Source: Streptomonospora litoralis (GTDB lineage Bacteria > Actinomycetota > Actinomycetes > Streptosporangiales > Streptosporangiaceae). Taken from it: a DNA stretch of 64,000 nucleotides. Below are positions 15,041 through 23,964 of the stretch, one piece after another (the stretch's first letter is position 1; every line of letters starts with the position of its first letter). Position numbers and translations under genes: made by a program. Under the pieces are notes generated by a model. It did not search any database and was not told the DNA's origin. It worked only from the letters and a program-made list of their open reading frames with translations. The DNA lies in NCBI RefSeq assembly GCF_004323735.1, contig NZ_CP036455.1, positions 3,839,101 through 3,903,100 on the forward strand, in the 5' to 3' direction.

Positions 15041-16489
15041 CTACTTCCCCGCCAGGCGCCCCGCTATACCCGCCAGCCGGGAGGTGCGCGAGCCGGAGAC
15101 ACAGCCGGACTCGCGGCGGTCGGCCCCCCGGTGGAGGCCGTGGACCATGTGGGTGCCCACCCACCGCAGGGGCTCGGGCTCCCAGCCGCGCACGCGCCGA
15201 CCCACCCAGGGCAGTCGCGTCAACTCACTGCGCTCGCCCAGCACCAGGTCCCGCAGCGTGCGCCCGGCCAGATTCGCCGCAGTGACGCCGCTGCCCACGT
15301 AGCCGCCCGCCCAGCCGAGGCCGGTGGCCGGGTCCAGGCCGACCGCGGGGCACCAGTCGCGCGGTACGCCCAGCACGCCCGACCAGGCGTGGGCGATGGG
15401 GACCTCCGATGCGACGGGGAACAGCCGCGCCAGCACGCGCCAGAGTTCGGCGATGGTCTGCGGCGGCGTGGCACCGTCGGCGTCGTGGCCCGAGCCGAAC
15501 CGGTAGGGCACGCCGCGGCCGCCGATGGCGATGCGGCCGTCGGCGGTGCGCTGGGCGTAGCAGTAGGCGTGCGCCACATCGCCCAGGACCTCCGCGCGGT
15601 CCCAGCCGATGTGGCGCCACATGACGTCGCTCAGCGGCTCGGTGGCGATCATGGAGCTGTTCATGGGCAGCCACTGGCGGCGCTGCCCCTGCAGGCTCGC
15701 GGTGAAGCCCTCGGTGGCGCGGATGACGTAGTCGGCGCGCACCGTCCCGAGGCCGGTCACGGCGCGCGGCCGCGACGACTCGTCGCGGCCGCGGATGTCG
15801 GTGACCGCGGTGCCCTCGAAGATGTCCACGCCCAGCGCCTCGGCGGCCGCGGCCAGCCCCAGCACCAGTTTGGCCGGGTGCACGCGGGCGGCGTGCGGAC
15901 TGTAGGCGGCCGCGACCGCACCGTCGACCTGCAGGCGGGGCTCGCCGCACGGGTCGAGCAGGTACAGATCCTCCGGCCAGTAGCCCCACGCGTGCAGCTC
16001 GGCGACTTCGGCGTGCAGCCGGGACTTCTGCGCGGGGTTGGTCGCCACCAGGCGCATACCGCCCTTGACGATGTCGGCGTCGACGCCCTCCTCGGCCGCC
16101 ACCGAGACGACCTCGTCGACCGAGTCCATCATGGCCCGCTGCAGGGCGACGACGCCTCCCTTGCCGTGGGAGGCGGCGTAGCGCCGCTTGGATCCGGCGA
16201 ACTCGGCGGACAGCCACCCGCCGTTGCGGCCGGAGGCGCCGTAGCCGGCGAACCGGCGCTCCAGCACGGCGACGCGCAAGTCGGGGCGGGCCTTCTTGAG
16301 GTAGTAGGCGGTCCACAGGCCGGTGTAGCCGGCGCCCACGATGCATACGTCGTAGTCGGCGTCGCCGGGCAGGGCGGCGCGCTGCTCGGGCAGCCCCGCG
16401 TCGCGGAACCAGTAGGAGACCCCGCCGTTGCGGAAGGCGGACGAGCGCGGGACAGCGCGCATCTCAGCGGCACTGGCGAACGGTTTCAT
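15041..16489 (-). CDS. FAD-dependent oxidoreductase, gamma-glutamylputrescine oxidase-like
   Basis: 482-residue DAO-family flavoprotein. The Rossmann FAD motif CIVGAGYTGLWTAYYL is at about residues 49-64, followed by the second nucleotide-binding region GYGASGRNGGWLSAEFAG; the C-terminal part carries WAGGYVGSGVTAANLAGRTL, typical of PuuB/OrdL-type enzymes that oxidise gamma-glutamylputrescine or related amines. ATG start at 16489. It sits 125 bases after a MarR regulator and near a class III aminotransferase, which supports a role in amine or polyamine breakdown. The exact substrate cannot be read from the sequence; no glutamate-putrescine ligase or aldehyde dehydrogenase is adjacent. Confidence 0.75.
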   Translation of the reverse strand: MKPFASAAEMRAVPRSSAFRNGGVSYWFRDAGLPEQRAALPGDADYDVCIVGAGYTGLWTAYYLKKARPDLRVAVLERRFAGYGASGRNGGWLSAEFAGSKRRYAASHGKGGVVALQRAMMDSVDEVVSVAAEEGVDADIVKGGMRLVATNPAQKSRLHAEVAELHAWGYWPEDLYLLDPCGEPRLQVDGAVAAAYSPHAARVHPAKLVLGLAAAAEALGVDIFEGTAVTDIRGRDESSRPRAVTGLGTVRADYVIRATEGFTASLQGQRRQWLPMNSSMIATEPLSDVMWRHIGWDRAEVLGDVAHAYCYAQRTADGRIAIGGRGVPYRFGSGHDADGATPPQTIAELWRVLARLFPVASEVPIAHAWSGVLGVPRDWCPAVGLDPATGLGWAGGYVGSGVTAANLAGRTLRDLVLGERSELTRLPWVGRRVRGWEPEPLRWVGTHMVHGLHRGADRRESGCVSGSRTSRLAGIAGRLAGK

Positions 16490-16614
16490 GAGCTGCCCCC
16501 GACTGCTCGGTTCCTCGCGGCGCTGCTGCGCCGACCGATCAGACTACCGGGCAGCCCCGGTTCGCGCGGCCCGGTCCGTGACCGGGCGGGCTGCCGCGCT
16601 TCGCGCAGGCGGCG

Positions 16615-17127
16615 TCAGCCCGCGCGGGAGCTGTCGCGCAGCCGCCGGGCGAGTTCGGCCATGCCGCGCACGCCGCCGGGACCGAGCGGACCGAGCACGT
16701 GCTCACGCAGCAGCAGGACGTGGCGGGCGCGGGCCTCGTCGGCGAAGTCGCGGCCGGACGCGGTGAGTTCGGCGTAGACCACGCGCCGATCGTCGGGGCA
16801 GGAGGTGCGGGCGAGGTAGCCTTTGCGCTCCAGGCGGTCGGCCAGTTTGGTGAATCCGCCGCTGCTCAGGCTGACCTCGCGGGCCAGTCGGCTCATCGGC
16901 AGCCGGCCTCCCGGCGAGCGCTGGAGCCGAATGAGGACCTCGAACCACGGGCCGGCCATGTCCTCGCCGCTGGGGTCGACGCCGCGCAGCAGCAGTGGGT
17001 AGGTGTCGTGCAGCGCCTCGACCAGCAGGCCCCAAGCGGTGATGAGCTCGTCGTCGTCCATGCCGCCCGCACCGCCGTCCGCCCTGGCCTCCCCGCGCCC
17101 GCTCACCCGTCTGATCCCCGCTTCCAT
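16615..17127 (-). CDS. MarR-family transcriptional regulator
   Basis: 170 residues if translated from the ATG at 17127. Winged-helix core at about residues 60-125: LIRLQRSPGGRLPMSRLAREVSL, recognition region SSGGFTKLADRLERKGYL and the wing RTSCPDDRRVVYAELTASG. GGAGG lies very close to the ATG at 17127, and the ATG at 17061 (MDDDELITAW) is an alternative that drops a Gly/Arg-rich lead. A possible promoter/operator with the palindrome TGTATACA (17144-17151) lies just upstream. Located between the aminotransferase and the oxidoreductase, it is the likely local regulator; the ligand is unknown. Confidence 0.8.
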   Translation of the reverse strand: MEAGIRRVSGRGEARADGGAGGMDDDELITAWGLLVEALHDTYPLLLRGVDPSGEDMAGPWFEVLIRLQRSPGGRLPMSRLAREVSLSSGGFTKLADRLERKGYLARTSCPDDRRVVYAELTASGRDFADEARARHVLLLREHVLGPLGPGGVRGMAELARRLRDSSRAG

Positions 17128-17143
17128 CGCCTCCAGGCATCCT

Positions 17144-17151
17144 TGTATACA
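17144..17151. promoter_or_regulatory. possible operator/-10 region of the MarR gene
   Basis: Palindromic TGTATACA in an AT-rich patch 17 bases upstream of the MarR ATG at 17127. On the minus strand TATACA could be the -10 element, giving a leader of roughly 12 bases. Overlap of promoter and palindrome would fit autorepression. No good -35 was found. Confidence 0.3.
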
Positions 17152-17257
17152 TTATCGGCGAAGTATCTTGACATCGCGCCCGATTCACCTGGAACGTGCG
17201 CACACAGCGGCGGGGGCGCCGCATGCCGAGCTGCGGCGCCCCCGGGTCCGCCTCGCG

Positions 17258-18568
17258 TCACTCGTGGCGCTGGGCCACCGCGTCCAGCGCGGAACGCAGC
17301 GTCGAGACGAGGTGGTCGATCTGCTCCCAGGTGATGATCAGCGGGGGCGAGATCAGCAGCGAGTGCGGGATCGCGCGCAGCACGACGCCCCGGGCGCGCG
17401 CCTCGGCGAATACCTCGGCGGTGGTGATGCCGCGGTCGCCCAGCGCCTCCTCGGTGAGCTGTACCGCAGCCATGACGCCGGTACCCGAGCGCACCTCGGA
17501 TACCAGGGGGTGGTCGGCCAGGGTGCGCACCGCGGCGTCGAGCTGGGCCTCGACCTCGTACGCGACCGTGAACAGGTCCTCGCGCTCCAGGATGTCCATG
17601 TTCGCCATGGCCGCCGCGCAGCAGGTGGGGTGCCCGGCGTAGGTCGTCCCGTGGTGGAACGGGTTCCCGGAGCGGTTCCAGAACGGCTCGGCGATCCGAC
17701 CGCCGACAACGACACCGCCCAGCGGCTGGTAGCCGCTGGTGACGCCCTTGGCGAAGACGATCATGTCCGGGCGCACCCCGTAGCGCTCGATCCCGAACCA
17801 GTTGCCCATGCGGGCGAAGGCGCAGATCACGCTGTCGACGACGAAGAGCACCCCGTGGCGGCGGCAGACCTCGGCGACGCCGGTGAAGTAGTCGGTGTCG
17901 GCGGCGTAGACCCCGCCGGCACCGATGACGGGCTCGGCGAAGAACGCGGCGACGTTCTCCGGGCCCACGCGCAGGATCTCCTCCTCCAGCGCGCGTACCG
18001 AGTCGTGGGGCACCACCGAGGCGTCCTCGACCATGGGGCCGAAGCCGGAGCGGAAGCGGTCCATGCCGATGATTCCGGTCCCGATGCCGTGGAGTCCGTG
18101 GTAACCGCCGGTGCGGCTGATCAGGTGCCGCTTGCCGGGGCGGCCCTCGGCGGCCCAGTAGCGCCGGGCGAGCTTGGCCGCGGTCTCGATGGACTCGCCG
18201 CCGCCGCAGGTGAGGATGACGCGCGGATCGACCACGGGGGCGTGGGCGGCCAGGCGCTCGCTCAGCTCCAGAGCCGGGCGGTTGGCGAAGTCGCCGTAGA
18301 CGGTGAACGCGTCCAGCGCAGTGAGCTGCTTGTAGACGGCGTCGGCGATCTCCGTGCGGCCGTGGCCGACGTTGCAGTACCACAGGCTGGCGGTGCCGTC
18401 GAGGAAGCGGTCGCCGTTGTCGTCCCAGAGCCAGGGCCCCTCGGCCCGTTCGACGATGAACTTGGGGCCCTGGGAGACCTTGTTCATGTCGCTGAAGGTG
18501 TGCCAGAAGCGGCTGGGCTCCAGCCGCTCCATAGGTGTGCGCGCATACGAAACCACTGTTTCGGTCAT
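17258..18568 (-). CDS. class III aminotransferase (putrescine/taurine-pyruvate type)
   Basis: PLP-dependent transaminase, 436 residues, resembling SpuC-type polyamine:pyruvate and related omega-aminotransferases. Recognisable: NVGHGRTEIADAV, CGGGESIETAAKLARRYW, HLISRTGGYHGLHG, the Schiff-base lysine in IVFAKGVTSGYQPLGG and FHHGTTYAGHPTCCAAA. The cofactor-binding motif, normally DEVxxGFGRTG, reads VDSVICAFARMG: the aspartate stays but the following Glu is Ser and the glycines are replaced. ATG at 18568 is supported by GGAGG seven bases upstream. It starts the cluster that continues with the MarR regulator and the FAD oxidoreductase. The amine donor is not determinable from sequence. Confidence 0.8.
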   Translation of the reverse strand: MTETVVSYARTPMERLEPSRFWHTFSDMNKVSQGPKFIVERAEGPWLWDDNGDRFLDGTASLWYCNVGHGRTEIADAVYKQLTALDAFTVYGDFANRPALELSERLAAHAPVVDPRVILTCGGGESIETAAKLARRYWAAEGRPGKRHLISRTGGYHGLHGIGTGIIGMDRFRSGFGPMVEDASVVPHDSVRALEEEILRVGPENVAAFFAEPVIGAGGVYAADTDYFTGVAEVCRRHGVLFVVDSVICAFARMGNWFGIERYGVRPDMIVFAKGVTSGYQPLGGVVVGGRIAEPFWNRSGNPFHHGTTYAGHPTCCAAAMANMDILEREDLFTVAYEVEAQLDAAVRTLADHPLVSEVRSGTGVMAAVQLTEEALGDRGITTAEVFAEARARGVVLRAIPHSLLISPPLIITWEQIDHLVSTLRSALDAVAQRHE

Positions 18569-18623
18569 AGAGCGACCTCCGAGCCGAGCTGTGCGTACGG
18601 GACGCACCAAGAAAACGCCGATT

Positions 18624-18637
18624 GAAACAGCTGTTCC
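18624..18637. promoter_or_regulatory. possible operator upstream of the aminotransferase
   Basis: Near-palindrome GAAACAGCTGTTCC (6 of 7 base pairs) about 55 bases before the aminotransferase start. It is a candidate site for the neighbouring MarR protein. Based on symmetry only. Confidence 0.25.
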
Positions 18638-18828
18638 GCGAGTGCCCCGGGACCCCGGATCGCGGCAGGTGACTGCAGGTTAAGTTCTTCGCAGCGCCCG
18701 GTTCAAGAGACGAAACAAAGAATAATCCCCGCATTCACGCGGAGCATTCATCCTACCTTTGACCTCAGCCTGCCATACCCCATCTGACCTGGGCAAAGAT
18801 CGGGGAAAAATCTTCTGCGAAAGCGTCT

Positions 18829-18866
18829 TCGGCCCCGCTCCTCCTACGTTCGAGAAGCGGGGCCGA
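18829..18866 (-). terminator. pheT intrinsic terminator
   Basis: Perfect 11-base arms TCGGCCCCGCT (18829-18839) and AGCGGGGCCGA (18856-18866), 20 bases downstream of the pheT stop. On the minus strand the stem is followed, about 20 bases on, by a TTTTT run. It ends the pheS-pheT transcript. Confidence 0.75.
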
Positions 18867-18886
18867 AACATGACGGCGCGTCGCGC

Positions 18887-21391
18887 TCAGCCGCGCAGCA
18901 CCGCGCCGGTCCGCTCGGCTGCCGCGGCGACGGCGGCGTCGCGCGCCCGGGCGATCTCCTCGGTCTCCAGAGTGCGGTCGGGCGCGCGGAACCGCAGCGA
19001 GTAGGCCAGCGAGCGGCGGCCCTCGCCCACCTGTTCGCCGGTGTAGACGTCGAACAGCCGCACGCCCTCCAGCAGTTCGCCCGCGCCCGCGCGCAGCGCC
19101 TGCTCGACGTCGGCGGCCGGGACGCCGTCGGGCACCACCAGCGCCACGTCCTGCAGCGCCACCGGGTAGCCGGAGACGTGCGGGGCGGCGACGGGTTCGC
19201 CGGCGGCCTCGACCGCGTCGAGGTCGACCTCCACGGCGACGGTGCGCTGCGGCAGCCCGTAGGCCGACACCGCCCGCGGATGCAGCTCTCCCGCGTGCCC
19301 GACGAGGCGTTCGGCGCCGCCGATGCGCACGTACAGCGCGGCGCAGCGGCCCGGGTGCCACGGCGCGTAATGGGCGGCGCGCACGATCAGCTCGGCGTTG
19401 GCCGAGCGCGCCACCTCGCGCGCGGTCTCGACCGCGTCGGCCCACGTGGCCGGGCGCCCCGCGCCCTGCCAGCCGCCCGGTTCGCGGTCGCCGGCCAGCA
19501 CGGCGCCCACCCGGCGCGGCTGGTCGGGCAGCGCGCGGGCCACCGACTCGGCCTCATCGGCGGTGGGCCCCCGGTCGACGGCGAGCATGGGCGCTCGCCC
19601 GGGTGCGTCCGGGCGGGGCAGGTAGACCAGGCCGATCTCGTAGAGCGCGACGTCGTTGAAACCGCGCCCGACGTTGCGCACGAGCGTCTTGGACAGCCCC
19701 GGCAGCAGCGTGGTGCGCAGCAGCGGCTCGTCCTCGCTGAGCGGGTTGGCCAGCCGCAGGGCGGTGCGGCGGACGTCGTCGCCGTCGGCTTGCAGGCCGT
19801 CGAGGTCGCGCTGGCCCATGAACGGATAGGCGAGCACCTCGGTGAAGCCGGTGGCGGCCAGGCGGCTGCCGACCGAGCGGCGCAGCCGCTGGCTCGGCGT
19901 CAGGCCCCGCCCCGCCGGCGCGCGCGGCGGAATGGAGGGCACGGCGTCGTAGCCCTCGATTCGGACGACCTCTTCGGCGAGGTCGTTCGGGTCGCCCAGA
20001 TCCGGCCGCCAGGTCGGCGGGGTGACCCGCAGCATGGCCGCCCCCTCCTGCTCGACGGTGCAGCCGACCTGCTGCAGCCGCCGCACCACGCGCTCGCGCC
20101 CGTAGGCCACGCCGGCGATGCGGTCGGGGTGGTCGGCGGCGATGTCGATCGGCTGCGGGGCGGCCGCGGCCTCGTCGGCGATGTCGGTGTATCCCGCATC
20201 GACCGCACCGCCGCCCAGCTCCGCCAGCAGGCGCACCGCGCGCGTGGCGGCCGCCGGCTGCACCGCGGAGTCGACGCCGCGCTCGAAGCGCCGGGAGGAC
20301 TCCGAGGACAACTGGTGGCGCCGCGAGGCCCGCGCGATGTGGGTATCGGCGAAATGCGCCGCCTCGACCAGCACGTCGGTCGAACTCAGGCCGATCTCGG
20401 TGGTCACCCCGCCCATGACGCCGGCCAGGTTGATCGGGCCGGACTCGTCGGTGATGAGGATGTCGTCGGGGTCCAGGGCGCGCTTGACGTGGTCGAGTGT
20501 CTCCAGCTCCTCGCCCGGGCGGGCCAGGCGGACCTCGATGGGTCCACGCAGCGCCGAGCGGTCCCAGGCGTGCAGGGGCTGGCCCAGTTCCATCATCACG
20601 TAATTGGTCACGTCCACCGCGAGCGAGACGGAGCGGACCCCGGTCAGCGCGAGGCGGCGCTTCATCCACAGCGGGGTGGGAGCCTCGGGGTCGAATCCGG
20701 TGACGCCGTGCAGCACGTAGCGCGAGCAGATCGCCGAGTCGGCCACCGCGGCCGGATACCCGTCGCCCGGCGTGCCCGCGGCCTCGACGTCGGCCGGGTC
20801 GCGGAAGTCCGTGCCGTAGGCCGTCGCCGCTTCGCGGGCCACGCCGCGCACCGACAGCGCGTAGCCGCGGTCGGGTGTGACCGCGATGTCGAGTACGTCC
20901 TCGCGCAGCCCGAGCAGCCCGTAGGCGTCGCCGCCGGGTTCGGCGCTGCCGGCGGGCAGCACGATGATGCCGGTGTGGTCCTCCCACAGCTGAAGCTCCG
21001 CGGCCGAGCAGATCATGCCCTCGGAGACCCTGCCGTAGGTCTTGCGCGCGCCGATGGCGAACCCGCCGGGCAGTTCGGCGCCGGGCAGCGCCACCACGAC
21101 GAGGTCGCCTGCGCCGAAGTTGCGGGCGCCGCAGACGATGTGCTGCGGCTCGCCGGTGCCGTTGGCCGCGCCCACGTCGACCCGGCAGTAGCGGATGGGC
21201 TTCTTGAAGCCGGTCAGCTCCTCGATGTCCAGCACCCGCCCCACCGAGACGGGACCGGTGATGTCGGCGCCGACACGGTCGACGGTCTCGACCTCCAGCC
21301 CCAGGGCGATCAGCCGGTCGGCCAGATCGCGGGCGGTGGTGTCCGCGGGAAGGTCGGTGTAATCGGTGAGCCAGGAAACGGGGACGCGCAT
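18887..21391 (-). CDS. pheT: phenylalanyl-tRNA synthetase beta subunit
   Basis: 834-residue beta chain of the (alpha-beta)2 PheRS, which charges tRNA-Phe and edits mischarged Tyr-tRNA. Order: N-terminal [15 protein letters not shown], an EMAP-like tRNA-binding domain (about 40-155, with [21 protein letters not shown]), the B3/B4 editing domain ([21 protein letters not shown]), B5, the synthetase-like core, and a C-terminal anticodon-binding FDX-ACB domain ([16 protein letters not shown] to [14 protein letters not shown]). ATG at 21391 overlaps the pheS stop by one base (TGATG), ensuring stoichiometric synthesis. Length typical; terminator follows. Confidence 0.97.
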   Translation of the reverse strand: MRVPVSWLTDYTDLPADTTARDLADRLIALGLEVETVDRVGADITGPVSVGRVLDIEELTGFKKPIRYCRVDVGAANGTGEPQHIVCGARNFGAGDLVVVALPGAELPGGFAIGARKTYGRVSEGMICSAAELQLWEDHTGIIVLPAGSAEPGGDAYGLLGLREDVLDIAVTPDRGYALSVRGVAREAATAYGTDFRDPADVEAAGTPGDGYPAAVADSAICSRYVLHGVTGFDPEAPTPLWMKRRLALTGVRSVSLAVDVTNYVMMELGQPLHAWDRSALRGPIEVRLARPGEELETLDHVKRALDPDDILITDESGPINLAGVMGGVTTEIGLSSTDVLVEAAHFADTHIARASRRHQLSSESSRRFERGVDSAVQPAAATRAVRLLAELGGGAVDAGYTDIADEAAAAPQPIDIAADHPDRIAGVAYGRERVVRRLQQVGCTVEQEGAAMLRVTPPTWRPDLGDPNDLAEEVVRIEGYDAVPSIPPRAPAGRGLTPSQRLRRSVGSRLAATGFTEVLAYPFMGQRDLDGLQADGDDVRRTALRLANPLSEDEPLLRTTLLPGLSKTLVRNVGRGFNDVALYEIGLVYLPRPDAPGRAPMLAVDRGPTADEAESVARALPDQPRRVGAVLAGDREPGGWQGAGRPATWADAVETAREVARSANAELIVRAAHYAPWHPGRCAALYVRIGGAERLVGHAGELHPRAVSAYGLPQRTVAVEVDLDAVEAAGEPVAAPHVSGYPVALQDVALVVPDGVPAADVEQALRAGAGELLEGVRLFDVYTGEQVGEGRRSLAYSLRFRAPDRTLETEEIARARDAAVAAAAERTGAVLRG

Positions 21392-22509
21392 CAGATCTCC
21401 ATCCCGAAGGCCGAGGTGAACCGGACGTCGCCCTCGACCATGTCGTGCATGTCCTCCACACCGCGGGCGAACATCAGGGTCCGCTCCACGCCCAGGCCGA
21501 AGGCCCAGCCGCTGTAGCGGTCGGTGTCCACTCCCGCCGCCGTGAGCACGCGCGGGTTGACCACGCCGCAGCCGCCGATTTCGATCCAGCCCTCGGAGGA
21601 GCAGGTGCGGCAGGGGTTCGCGGGGTCGCCCACGGACGCGCCCCGGCACACGAAGCACTCCATGTCCACTTCGGCGGAGGGCTCGGTGAAGGGGAAGTAG
21701 GACGGGCGGAACCGTGTGCGCAGCCCGCTGCCGAACATGCTCTGCACGAAGGCGTCGATAGCCCCGCGCAGGTGTCCCATGGTGATGCCCTCGTCCACGA
21801 CCAGCCCTTCCAGCTGGTGGAAGACGGGGGTGTGCGTGGCGTCCAGTTCGTCGGTGCGGAAAGTCTTTCCGGGCGCGACCACGTAGACCGGCAGATCGCG
21901 CTCCAGCAGTGCGCGCACCTGCACCGGTGAGGTGTGGGTACGCAGCACCAGGCCGGACTCGCCGCCGTCGGGCCCCTCGACGAAGAAGGTGTCCTGCATG
22001 GTGCGGGCCGGGTGGTCCGGCAGGAAGTTGAGCGCGTCGAAGTTGAACCACTCCGCCTCGACCTCGGGGCCCTCGGCGATCTCGAAGCCCATGCCGACGA
22101 AGATGTCGGCCATGCGCTCGGCGACCGTGGTCACCGGGTGCCGTCCACCCCGGGGCAGGCGCCCGGTGGGCAGGGTGACGTCGACGGCCTCCTCGACCAG
22201 GACGCGCGCGTCGCGCTCCTCCTCCAACTCGGCCTGGCGCCGCTTCACGGCCTCGTTCACCTCGCGGCGGGCGCCGCCGACACGCTTTCCGGCGTCGGCC
22301 TTGGCCGACGGCGGCAGCGCGCCGATCTCGCGGTTGGCCAGCGCCAGCGGCGAGCGGTCGCCGGCGTGGGCCAGGCGCGCCTCCTTGAGCTCCTCAAGGG
22401 TGGCGGCCGCCTCGATCGCCGCTAGTGCCTCGTCGCGCATCCGGGCGACCTCGTCGGGATGCAGGGGCGTCACTTCGACCGGATCGAACCGGTTATTGGG
22501 TGCAGACAT
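21391..22509 (-). CDS. pheS: phenylalanyl-tRNA synthetase alpha subunit
   Basis: 372-residue catalytic alpha chain of class II PheRS. It has the N-terminal coiled-coil tRNA-binding arm (about residues 20-100), motif 2 in [33 protein letters not shown], and motif 3 in [20 protein letters not shown] at 22509 gives the expected N-terminus [10 protein letters not shown]; the open frame continues upstream in low-quality Arg/Pro sequence. It forms an operon with pheT. A four-cysteine segment ([19 protein letters not shown]) is a normal insertion in some actinobacterial enzymes, possibly zinc-binding. Confidence 0.97.
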   Translation of the reverse strand: MSAPNNRFDPVEVTPLHPDEVARMRDEALAAIEAAATLEELKEARLAHAGDRSPLALANREIGALPPSAKADAGKRVGGARREVNEAVKRRQAELEEERDARVLVEEAVDVTLPTGRLPRGGRHPVTTVAERMADIFVGMGFEIAEGPEVEAEWFNFDALNFLPDHPARTMQDTFFVEGPDGGESGLVLRTHTSPVQVRALLERDLPVYVVAPGKTFRTDELDATHTPVFHQLEGLVVDEGITMGHLRGAIDAFVQSMFGSGLRTRFRPSYFPFTEPSAEVDMECFVCRGASVGDPANPCRTCSSEGWIEIGGCGVVNPRVLTAAGVDTDRYSGWAFGLGVERTLMFARGVEDMHDMVEGDVRFTSAFGMEI

Positions 22510-22633
22510 GGATGTTCGCCTCGCCGCCCGCGCCGCGTGGGCCGGGCGGCCGTCACGGCCCAGCGCGCAGCGTGGGCTCAAGCCGACAGGGACCTCAGAA
22601 GACACCGCCCGCCGCGGCCGCTCCCGAGTACGC

Positions 22634-23719
22634 TCACGCGAACTCGGGGGTGCCGGCGGGCACGGTAAATCGGAACTCCGCACCGCCACTGGGCGCACGC
22701 CCGACCGTGATCTCGCCGCCGTGGGCCTCGATCAGTCCCTTGACTATGAACAGCCCCAGGCCGGTGCCGCCGCGGCGCCGGGTGCGCCAGAAACGCCGGA
22801 AGACACGCGGAACGGCGTCGGGTGCGATGCCCTTGCCTTCGTCGCGTACCGACACAACGGCCCCGTCCTCGTACGGCTCGATCACAATGGTGACAGTACC
22901 AGCGCCGTGCCGCACGCCGTTTTCCAGCAGGTTGGCCATGATCTGGCCGATCTTGTCGGCGTCGAGCCACAGCTCGGGCAGCGGGCCGCGGACGTCGAGG
23001 CGGTAGCGGTCGGCGGGCTCCCCCGCGGCCACCCGCCCGGCGACCAGCGTGCGCGCGAGCTCGGCGAGGTCGACGACCTGCTTGCGGATCTCGACCCGGC
23101 CCGACTCGATGCGCGAGACGCTCAGCAGTTCGGTGATGAGCCGGGTGACGCGGTCGGCGTCGGCGTTGACCGTCTCCAGCATGAACATCTTCTGCTTGTC
23201 GGTGAGCCGCTCCCATTTGCCCAGCAGCGTGGCCGTGAATCCCTTGACGCTGGTCAGCGGCGAGCGGAGTTCGTGGGCGACGGTCGAGACGAGGTCGGCG
23301 CGGCTGCGTTCGCCCCGGGCGCGGTGCGAGGCGTCGCGCAGCGTGACGACCAGCCGGTCCACCTGGGCGCGGGGCTCGGTGCGCACGTAGCGCGCCGCCA
23401 CCAGGATCTCGCGGCCGTCGGCCAGAAACAGCGGGCGCTCGGGCTGGCGGGTGCGGGTGCGCAGTCCGCCGTAGGGGTCGCTGCACTTCCACCAGTCGCG
23501 CCCGTCGGTGTCGTGCAGCGGCAGCACGTCGCGGAAGTCGCGGCCGAGCGCATTCGCGGCGGAAACCCGCGAGAGCCGGGCGGCCATGCGGTTGAACGTC
23601 ACTACGCGGCCGTCGCCGTCGGCGACGACGACACCGTCGGGAAGGTCGTCGGCAGCGAGCGCGGGAGCCGCGTCCGACGCGCCCGCGCCGCTGTGCTCCG
23701 CTGGTTGGTCGCCGCCCAC
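22634..23719 (-). CDS. orphan PAS-containing sensor histidine kinase
   Basis: 361-residue cytoplasmic kinase without membrane segments. A PAS domain (about 25-130, GVVVADGDGRVVTFNRMAARL) precedes a HisKA region with the phosphorylated histidine in STVAHELRSPLTSVKGF (~152) and an HATPase domain with N box NLLENGVRHGAG, G1 RDEGKGIAP and G2 GGTGLGLFIVKGL. GTG start at 23719 has GGAGG five bases upstream. No response regulator is adjacent. It sits between trmH and pheS, where other actinomycetes also tend to carry a kinase. Its 5' leader contains a solitary CRISPR-repeat-like element (23762-23790), which is unusual. Confidence 0.88.
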   Translation of the reverse strand: MGGDQPAEHSGAGASDAAPALAADDLPDGVVVADGDGRVVTFNRMAARLSRVSAANALGRDFRDVLPLHDTDGRDWWKCSDPYGGLRTRTRQPERPLFLADGREILVAARYVRTEPRAQVDRLVVTLRDASHRARGERSRADLVSTVAHELRSPLTSVKGFTATLLGKWERLTDKQKMFMLETVNADADRVTRLITELLSVSRIESGRVEIRKQVVDLAELARTLVAGRVAAGEPADRYRLDVRGPLPELWLDADKIGQIMANLLENGVRHGAGTVTIVIEPYEDGAVVSVRDEGKGIAPDAVPRVFRRFWRTRRRGGTGLGLFIVKGLIEAHGGEITVGRAPSGGAEFRFTVPAGTPEFA

Positions 23720-23761
23720 GACCGCCTCCCCACGCCCTCATACGACCGCACCCGCCGGATC

Positions 23762-23790
23762 GGGACCATCCCCGCGGTCGCGGGGAGCAC
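23762..23790 (-). repeat. solitary type I-E CRISPR-repeat-like sequence
   Basis: A 29-base sequence that on the minus strand begins GTGCTCCCCGCG and ends CGCGGGGATGGTCCC, with a GC-rich hairpin in the middle. Length, flanks and stem match, from memory, the type I-E repeats common in actinobacteria. No second copy occurs one repeat-spacer unit (about 61 bases) away on either side, and no cas gene is present, so this is not an array. It lies 42 bases upstream of the histidine kinase start and would be in its mRNA leader. Confidence 0.6.
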
Positions 23791-23964
23791 AAACGTTTCG
23801 CCGACGACCCGTGGAGATGAGAGCTTGAGCGTATCGGCAAGACGGGGGATGCGGGCAACCCGCAGAACGCGGGGAAAACCCGGGCATACGCCGGAAAGCC
23901 CGGCGCAGGGGCGTCTCACCAGGCGTCCGGCACCGCGCGGCGGCCCTACCCGTTTTGCGGGTGG

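Noticed and set aside
23701-23851. CRISPR array at the repeat-like sequence
   Set aside because: Checked one repeat-plus-spacer length on each side; no second repeat, so it is a solitary element.
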